64,000 bases of DNA. It comes from Trachythela sp. YZ-2020. Taxonomy: Eukaryota > Cnidaria > Anthozoa > Malacalcyonacea > Clavulariidae. The stretch is from positions 620,001-684,000 of the forward strand of contig JADLSH010000153.1 in assembly GCA_016169945.1 (NCBI GenBank), in the 5' to 3' direction. A model generated the notes under the pieces. It ran no database searches. It was not told where the DNA came from and worked only from the letters and a program-made list of their open reading frames with translations. The position numbers and the translations under genes are program-made. Each line of letters begins with the position of its first letter. Position 1 is the first letter of the stretch. Shown piece by piece: positions 56,805 through 64,000 of this stretch.

Positions 56805-58090
56805 CTATATATCCTGACGCATGCAATATACCGAAGCAAGCGCCCACAGAAACATTTTATACTTGCATTATTTCGCTCCTTATATGCAAACTATTGAACT
56901 TACCAAATTGATTTCGGTATTCTCTGTTTGCTATTCTTATGAGGCTTATAAATACACGAAATTAACTTTGTTATGTGATTCAGTAAGCGTTCACAAATCG
57001 TGGTATATGTAGCTGCGAGGTGGACAGGAATTGATAAAATACACTGGTGTACGGGAATTGATAAAATACACTGCCAAACCTTGCAGACGGTCTTTCCCGT
57101 CCTCAGCCTTGCCCGTTTTTTAGTGCTTCGCCGCAGGACCGTCTGCCTCGCAGGTTATAGTATATGCAGCTTGTCTGCTTTAAATCGTCGTTTTCGCCGC
57201 GCCCATGCATTGTATTCGCATTTCGCAGGTGAAAAGTTGTTTATTTCAGCCAATTAAGGAGCAGCCAATCAGCGTCGTGACATTGCCCCTTTAAACTACC
57301 TTTTGAGATAACGTACATATTAATAATTTATGTTACGAAAACTAAACAATAAGTTTCTTCACTTGCAGTCAAAATATTATTTCGATTAAAATAACTTTTG
57401 ATTCTTGGTTGAAAACATCGTTTAAAAAATATAGCATTCTGGAGAGAGCGTTAGTCTTTAAAATTTCATTGCACTATACTAGGCAATCAATAATATATTT
57501 GTTTAGTCTTAGGCCCCGTTTACACTATACCGGATCCGCATCGTCACGACATAATTTAAGCCGTTTTACGGCATCCCTGACCCTAGGCTTTTGCCTGTTA
57601 GCTGATTTTGTTGAATCGATCATACTATTATAATTTTGGGGACTAAACTCGCTTTGATATGGCTAAATTTGATGTCGTGACCATGCGTATCCGGTATAGT
57701 GTAAACGTGGCCTTAACAGGTGTACACCAATTATGAGAATACGTTAATTCATACATGTGACATGCAGCAAAAGGGTCCTGAACACATTTGCAAGTCAAAC
57801 GTTCGAACGAAAAATGAAGAAATTTGGAATGAAATATATTTCACAATTTTTTGCAATGTTAATGTTGTTCAGTTCGGTCAAGACAAATAAAACTTGTAAG
57901 CCTGATGAACAAAATGTCACTTCGCAACTTTTTCATGTAAAATTTCCAAGTAAGTTTGTTTCTATTTATAAGTATAGTTATGTGAAATAAACTATTATTG
58001 CCCCTGAACTGCATGTTCCATAATACTGCAGGTATAGTGAAGACGAAGCGAAGCCGAAGACACATTTTTTTACTGCATGATCATACCGCT
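56805..58090 (+). repeat. First-exon unit, copy 5
   Basis: Nearly the same as 32840-34120, including tgcaggtatagtgaag at the junction and the ggtatatgtagctgcgaggtggacagg variant of the Mutator-like MITE. The match continues through the LINE and gene C, so this is the start of the ~24-kb duplicated segment. Confidence 0.75.
57814..57949 (+). CDS. Alternative first exon for gene C (phase-1 donor intact)
   Basis: 136 nt, donor CCA A|GTAAGT. The protein matches the exon at 26170 (SVKTNKTCKPDEQNVTSQLF). It is the nearest in-frame first exon upstream of gene C exon 2. Confidence 0.65.
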
Positions 58091-61000
58091 AAATCTTTGT
58101 AGTAGTAGTAGTAGTAGATTTATTCAACCTCCCCGTAGGGCTTTTAAGGTTTAAATTACAATGTTACATCTTGAAATTTACAATGTAGAAAACGAATATC
58201 TATTATAAGTTATTAAAATATTAAAAGTTCATTAAGAACCATGTACATAATGAAATCTAAAAATAAGTTCCTTTCAAAGTTGAAATGTTTGAAAACTTTT
58301 CATGAAGGCGTTTCTTCACTGCTTTCTTAAATTGGGGTAAGGATTTTAATTGCTTCTCCTGTTCTTCAAGCGTATTCCAAAGTTTGCACGCCCTAAATAT
58401 AAAAGAGCGTTCAGTGCTTTCTATACGACATTTAGGTGGTCTCAATTCGTCCTTGCTTCTTGTATTATAAGCTCTATTCTTAATCCTACAAGAGTCAATA
58501 TTTGAGGATAGATATTCCGGTACAAGATTATTGATACACTTGTAAGTCATTACTGCCTCTCTTAGATAGATTATCTCAGGGATAGGAATCCAGGATAAAT
58601 TGTGCAATATAGATGTAATATGACAGAATTTGGGTTCTCCAGTAATTATCCGGGCAGCAAAGTTTTGAATATATTGTAGTTTTGCGATGTTCGACCTACT
58701 TGTTGAAGACCATACTGTCGAGCAATAGAGCAGTTAACTCAAAACGAGTGACTGAATTACAAGTTCCAACGTTGCTTTATCAAGTAGATGTTTAACTCGA
58801 CGCATTTTAATCAGCTTAAAATGGCATGATGATACAGTTTCATTTATGTGGCTGGAATAAGATAAAGATTGATCTAGAGTGATTCCCAAATCTTTAACGT
58901 GACCAGCAGGTTTAAGAATTTTGTCAAGGAATGGAAGTTCAACGTTTGATGGAACATGGCGCAAAGGTTAATTGACACCAAACAAGATAAACTGAGTCTT
59001 ATCTGGATTTATTAAGAGTTGGTTTGTACTGCACCATCCCGTAATTTTATTCAAGTCCTCCTTCAGTCTAAGAAGACCACCATTCAGTTCTTTCAATGGG
59101 AAAGCGAGATAGAGTTTAGTATCGTCGACGTAGGATTTAACAGATGCATTAGAGGTTACGGAGCAAAGTTCATTAGTGTAGATGTTAAACAAAAGAGGGC
59201 CTAAAATAGAGCCATGAGCATGTAGATACTTGCATGTAGATACTAGATTCGATTACTTTTAACTTGATTTTAGTGTAATAATTATGAATATGTACAATTA
59301 TCCAAGTTTCATAATGTTTTAATCTTCTATATATGCTATATATCCTGACGCATGCAATATACCGAACCAAGCGCCCAGAGAAACATTTTATATTTGCATT
59401 ATTTCGCTCCTTATATGCAAACTATTGAACTTACCAATTGATTTCGGTATTCTCTGTTTGCTATTCTTATGAGGCTTATAAATACACGAAATTAACTTTG
59501 TTATGTGATTCAGTAAGCGTTCACAGATCATAGTATATGTAGCCTGCGAGGTGGACGGGAAATGATAAAATACACTGGTGTACGAGAATTGATAAAATAC
59601 ACTGCCAAACCATGCAGACGGTCTTTCCCGTCCTCAGCCTTGCCCGTGTTTTAGTGCTTCGCCGCAGGACCGTCTGCCTCGCAGGTTATAGTATATGCAG
59701 CTTGTCTGCTTTAAATCGTCGTTTTCGCCGCGCCCATGCATTGTATTCGCATTTCGCAGGTGAAAAGTTGTTTATTTCAGCCAATTAAGGAGCAGCCAAT
59801 CAGCGTCGTGACATTGCCCTTTTGACAACGTGACATTGCCCGTACATATTAATAATTTATGTTACGAAAACTAAACAATAAGTTTCTTCGCGTGCAGTAA
59901 AAATATTAATTAGATTAAAATAACTTTTGATTCTTGGTTGAAAACATCGTTTAAAAAATATAGCATTCTGATTTCATTGCACTATACTATAGGCAATTAA
60001 TAATATATTTGTTTAGTCTTAGGCCGGCCCGTTTACACTATACCGGATCCGCATCGTCACGACATCAATTTAAGCCGTTTTACGGCATCCCTTACCCTAG
60101 GCTTTTGCCTGTTAGCTGATTTTGTTGAATCGATCATACTATTATAATTTTGGGGACTAAACTCGCTTTGATACGGCTAAATTTGATGTCGTGACCATGC
60201 GTATCCTGTATAGTGTAAACGGGGCCTTAACAGGTGTACACCAATTATGAGAATACGTTCATTCATACATGTGACATGCAGCAAAAGGGTCCTGAACACA
60301 TTTGTAAGTCAAACGTTCGAACGAAAAATGCAGAAATTTGGAATGAAATATATTTCACAATTTTTTGCAATGTTAATGTTTTTCAGTTCGGTCAAGACAA
60401 ATAAAACTTGTAAGCCTGGTGAACAAAATGTCACTTCGCAACTTATTCATGTAAAATTCCCAGTAAGTTTGTTTCTATTTATAAGTATAGTTATATAACA
60501 TAAACTATTATTGCTCCTGAACTGCATGCATGTTGCCATTAAGGATTTTGATATTCAAGTCTCCTTGATCAAAGTGTTTATCTGATTGTGCAGTTTTCAA
60601 AAACATGATTGCATTTTAAAATATTCCGCTCAATGTTTGATGACAAGTACTATTCGGCTACTGGATCCATGCATAAAAATAAAAACTTTAGAGTGTTCCC
60701 GTATTAATCACGGACATCGAGGTACAAGTTTTGACAAAACATTACTGTTTGCCTGACTTGGAAAACACATTGTTTTTCCAGATATTCCAAAGTTGAAAGA
60801 AAACATAATCACTGAATCAAAGGTTCCCAGCTGGTTGGATTGCGGTCTCAGTTGCTTGGCAACACGTTTCTGTGTCGTGTTCAATCACCAGAAAAACGCG
60901 AAAGAACACGAAATCAACTGCCAGTTAAGCCATACCACTGATCATAAGTTTGGAAAAGTAAACAGCACCGAAAATGACTGGATATTTTATGAAGCAGTTG

Positions 61001-64000
61001 GTGAAGAAATGGTAAGAAAGGTCTATACAGTACTCTAAACTTTTTTAAATATGCGTATATTATTAATAATTAATTGCATGATGTCATTGTAAATGTTTCT
61101 TCGTGCTTTAAACTTTTCTTCCTGCTTGAATTTACTTCCTTACTACAATCACGCAAATTTGGATCTAGCCGATACTAAGATTTTATTAATTACGTCCCGA
61201 TTAATAATGTAAGGAAACATGCGCAGTGGCGCCGGCAGGAGTATTTAATGAGGGGACAGAATACCTTTCAAAAATCATTGTTCGTGTTTGTGACTGTTTG
61301 AATGTATTCTATTTTTATTTAGCTGGACAATTAAGTTGATTTTGACTCTCGAGACAATGGCTAAATACATTATCGGATTACTCTTGATCTAAAACCACCT
61401 TCTGAAAATGATTGGGGGGAGCTGCATTGCGCCATTTTGCCGGCGCACTAAAGATGCGGGGCACAAGTGAATCCCGGATGTTAGTTTCAATTCCTTCTGC
61501 GGTTTTTGAAATAGATGTTGACGACAAATGGCGGTTCAGGTCCTTCGAGTATATTTTTAAATACATCCTTAATTATACCAATTACTAAATATCCTGTTTC
61601 TAATTTTTAAACAACCTCGTGCTGTACATATAGCAATTTCCCATAATTTCCCGGCGTAATTTGGATGTTATTGATAGCCCATATACTCAGAACCATGTTC
61701 CGATAATTTTCCTGCTATCCCAACATTATAGAGAATTCACAGTTGCGATCTAAACATGTGAAGCATATATTTCCTCATATTTTTACTGTTCTTTGGTTGC
61801 ACTCCATTGTCATTGCCTAAAGATGATAATCTTCATTCAAGGAATATCATTTAATACTTTCTTAATGTAGTCTGTTTGTGAAGAAGAAAATGAATGTCAG
61901 AATGGTGGGACGATAGCATGGGATCCAGTGAAGCCATTCAGATGTGAATGTCCAGAGCATTACGAAGGAGAGCTTTGTGAAAGAGGTAATTTTACCACAT
62001 ATATTTCAAGGATAAGATAAACCAAATATAGCATACATGCACAGATCATAATGCCATCTTTAATAATCATTTCCTTGGTATGCTGCCGGCGAGCGTCAGC
62101 AAGGCATCAAAATATTCTTGACGTTAGGTTTATAACTTGTGCCATTTTCTGTGCGACGTATGTAAAGTCAAAAGAACCTGAATTGGTTTTGTTGATCGGT
62201 TTGTCTCGTTTTATGACGTCATTCAATACGAGAAAAATACTTCCGCCTTCACATGAGCGAAGACTTTGACTACAAATTGTATTCAAAATGATAACATAAA
62301 CAAAGTCGACTTTTTGAGATCTTTTTGGACATAAGACTAGATTGTTGGTTGTACCATACCACAAAGACGGTAAATTATATATATGGATTTTGATTTGAAA
62401 ATTCGCCTGATTGCTTTCAATATCACTGTTTGTGTTGTTTCAGAATAGCCACCACAGCATAATATTTGGTGATAATGCAATAAGCTTTCGCCAGTTACGC
62501 TGTACTTAACATTAGAAATACAGATGGCACATAAATTATTTTATAGTTAGTTATGCATAGTGTGTTTGATTTTTGTTTCGCCATTTAACTCTAAAGCTGC
62601 GCCTTGTGTAGATTTTGTAAGGCATTTAAAATTTTAGCGCCAAATTCAAATGACCTTCGTTTTCAAGGCAAGAATTCTGAATTCACTATTTTGCTATTTT
62701 TTGTATAATTGCTCAGTTGCTGTAATGCCCACCCCTATAGGCTATAGCCAAATCTTATGATAAAATGAATTTTTTATTGTTTTGTACGACATAACCGGCT
62801 TAATAATTTGGTGGCTATATATAGCTAGTGCTTAATGCTAAATGGGATTGAGACATTTTCCTCGAGTCTGGGGAACAGACAAGAAGACGTTAAGTGTGTA
62901 ATAGCAAATGCATTGATTTATATCATGTCAATAAGTTATACTGACATAAGCAAGCATAACCTCGTTCGCATGTAAGGCATTTCTGATGTTCCATATTCTA
63001 AACTTTTACGAGGCCATGAAGCAGATTTTGATTTGTCATGATCTAAAATAGCTGAAAATGTCTCAGCGCACATCCTTATTACAACAACGTTATATGGCGC
63101 AGTCTTGCAAGTTTTTGTCACATCTCATTTATCGAAAGTTTAATTATTTAATGAAAACGAGAAATTCTCTAATGTCATTTATTTTGTTTCATCAGCCGCA
63201 TGTCGAGCTCCGGAGGCGTTGGGAATGGAGAGTAGTAAAATACCAGATAATGCAATCACAGCGTCATCTCATTACGATTCGAGATACTATCCTGGGCACG
63301 GAAGATTGAATACGAAGACTGGCAGTTGTTCTTGGACGCCAAGCGACGAAGGGATAAATAACTCTTGGTTTCAGGTTGATCTGGGGCAACTGACAACCGT
63401 GATAGGAATAGCAACCCAAGGAAGCTGTACCATTGACGAATGGGCAAAGTCGTATTCGGTTTCGTATAGTACAGACGCTAAGCAATGGTTATACTATCAA
63501 GAGTCAGGGAACAACAAGGTGGGTCGACAGATATATCAAAATTACTTGCTTACCCTGGGAGCTCTTAACAGTTGAGCCCAGAGAAGCGAGTTCGCCATGA
63601 CGGGGCATGATGGTATGTCAACAAATGCAGAAGATTGGGCAAGGAGTGATATATTAGCTTAATGTTTGGAGCTAGATGTTTACTGAAATTTTGGTCAGTG
63701 AACGTCTCCAATCATTTTGCCTTTACCTGAGCGCGCTTCATCCATTTTTGCACATAATCCCCGAGAGACTTGACTGCCCTATAATTAGCCAGACGCCTTG
63801 GAAAAAGCATTTATAAACTGGAAGTCCATCTACTACACGTTTCTTTTATAGACCAAGCAATTTAGGTCAGTGAACGTCTCTTATCATTATGCCTGCACGC
63901 GCTTCGTCCATTTTTGCACGAGTTATTATCTTCTTCCCTCAAACGTCAAATATCGGGTTCCTAGCATCCTGAGTGCTGAAATCATCAATTGAAAATGAGA
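57814..64000 (+). CDS. Gene C: PAN/apple-EGF-F5/8C paralogue, 3' end outside the window
   Basis: Exons 57814-57949 (or another intact first exon), 60782-61011, 61871-61985 and 63196-63518 are in phase. By comparison with gene A, exon 5 should start about 866 bases after exon 4, near 64385, beyond the window. Exon 2 is identical in protein to gene B. From about 63079 the DNA follows gene A instead. The discoidin exon has a private cluster of replacements. No stop or frameshift is seen in the body. Confidence 0.7.
58091..59217 (-). mobile_element. Truncated LINE, third copy
   Basis: Same insertion as 34121-35224, with (GTA)n at 58099-58116 and the longer IPIPEIIYLREAV reading at 58607-58257. 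It confirms that the LINE landed before the segment duplications. Confidence 0.8.
59218..60540 (+). repeat. First-exon unit, copy 6, continuous with gene C body
   Basis: Partner of copy 3: it shares the shortened ...attgcccttttgac... segment and the GGCCGGCCCG variant at the MITE start. Confidence 0.75.
60328..60462 (+). pseudogene. Broken first exon of gene C (1-nt deletion)
   Basis: Like 36336 it has lost one T before the donor (gtaaaattcccag), leaving 135 nt and a phase that leads to TGA soon after the exon 2 junction. Extra private changes are MFFSS for MLFSS, QLIHV for QLFHV and Pro for Gln at the donor. Confidence 0.8.
60782..61011 (+). CDS. Gene C exon 2: apple domain core
   Basis: Same borders and identical protein as gene B exon 2, which shows how recent the B/C duplication is in this part. 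Confidence 0.85.
61871..61985 (+). CDS. Gene C exon 3: reduced EGF-like module
   Basis: Reads ECQNGGTIAWDP, then CECPEHYEGELC. It differs from gene B by two silent changes and Tyr to His. The third EGF cysteine is again Ile. Confidence 0.82.
63196..63518 (+). CDS. Gene C exon 4: first part of F5/8C domain, mosaic
   Basis: Acceptor and most of the exon match gene A exactly (SSKIPD, EGINNSW, GTGGGT donor). Between 63281 and 63346 it has six differences from A that give Arg to His, Trp to Gly, Gln to Lys and Arg to Asp (two bases), plus one silent change. These residues lie in the loops YYPWHGRLN and CSWTPSREG, the ligand side of discoidin folds. Confidence 0.85.
63519..64000. other. Intron 4 of gene C, cut by window end
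   Basis: By eye identical to 13627-14108 of gene A over its whole length, and clearly different from gene B (for example gtgggtcgacag against gtgagtccagag). Confidence 0.75.

Noticed and set aside
1..64000. Prokaryotic defence or biosynthetic system
   Set aside because: There is no operon structure, no Shine-Dalgarno pattern and no bacterial gene; introns, LINEs and MITEs show animal nuclear DNA.

Overview
The window looks like AT-rich nuclear DNA of an invertebrate animal, most likely a cnidarian and probably an anthozoan. The basis is spliced exons with GT..AG borders, a secreted PAN/apple-EGF-discoidin (F5/8 type C) protein, CR1/L2-type LINEs, and a transposon nuclease family that is common in corals and molluscs. 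The species assignment is inference. I see no prokaryotic operon, CRISPR array or true RNA gene.

The only host gene family I can reconstruct is a tandem array on the + strand. Gene A (1960-14635) is complete: five exons with compatible phases (1,0,1,0) give a 315-residue secreted protein. Its parts are a signal peptide, an apple domain, a shortened EGF module and one discoidin domain split over two exons. Gene B (exons 2-5 at 36802-40641) and gene C (exons 2-4 at 60782-63518, exon 5 beyond the window) are paralogues. B and C are preceded by repeated copies of a ~1.3 kb first-exon unit (26170, 33843, 36336; 54875, 57814, 60328). The copies nearest B and C (36336, 60328) have both lost one base of exon 1 and cannot splice in frame. 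The more distal copies can. Gene C is a mosaic: its 5' part follows B and its 3' part follows A, with a switch near 63.03-63.08 kb. A 66-bp patch in its discoidin ligand-loop region is mostly unlike either.

The rest is mobile DNA. 1-862: inverted-repeat element. 2096-11160 (intron 1 of A): nested inverted repeats, a frameshifted three-exon transposon nuclease, LINE tails and a PIF1/Helitron helicase scrap. 14636-21106: flank of gene A with an 8-bp-TSD insertion, LINE debris and unrecognised minus-strand exons; 40642-47700 is the paralogous flank of gene B. 21107-25215: near-full-length LINE on the minus strand with intact ORF1 and broken ORF2. 25218-36540: first-exon units alternating with a truncated LINE; one LINE copy is split by a 5.1-kb DNA transposon that carries 2.3 tandem copies of a 1.33-kb block. 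48195-54507: two giant adjoining hairpins inserted in a first-exon unit. 55539-56225: a palindrome of tRNA-like SINEs. 56805-64000: duplicate of 32.8-40.0 kb.

Several insertions can be dated relative to the duplications because a paralogous empty site is present in the same window.
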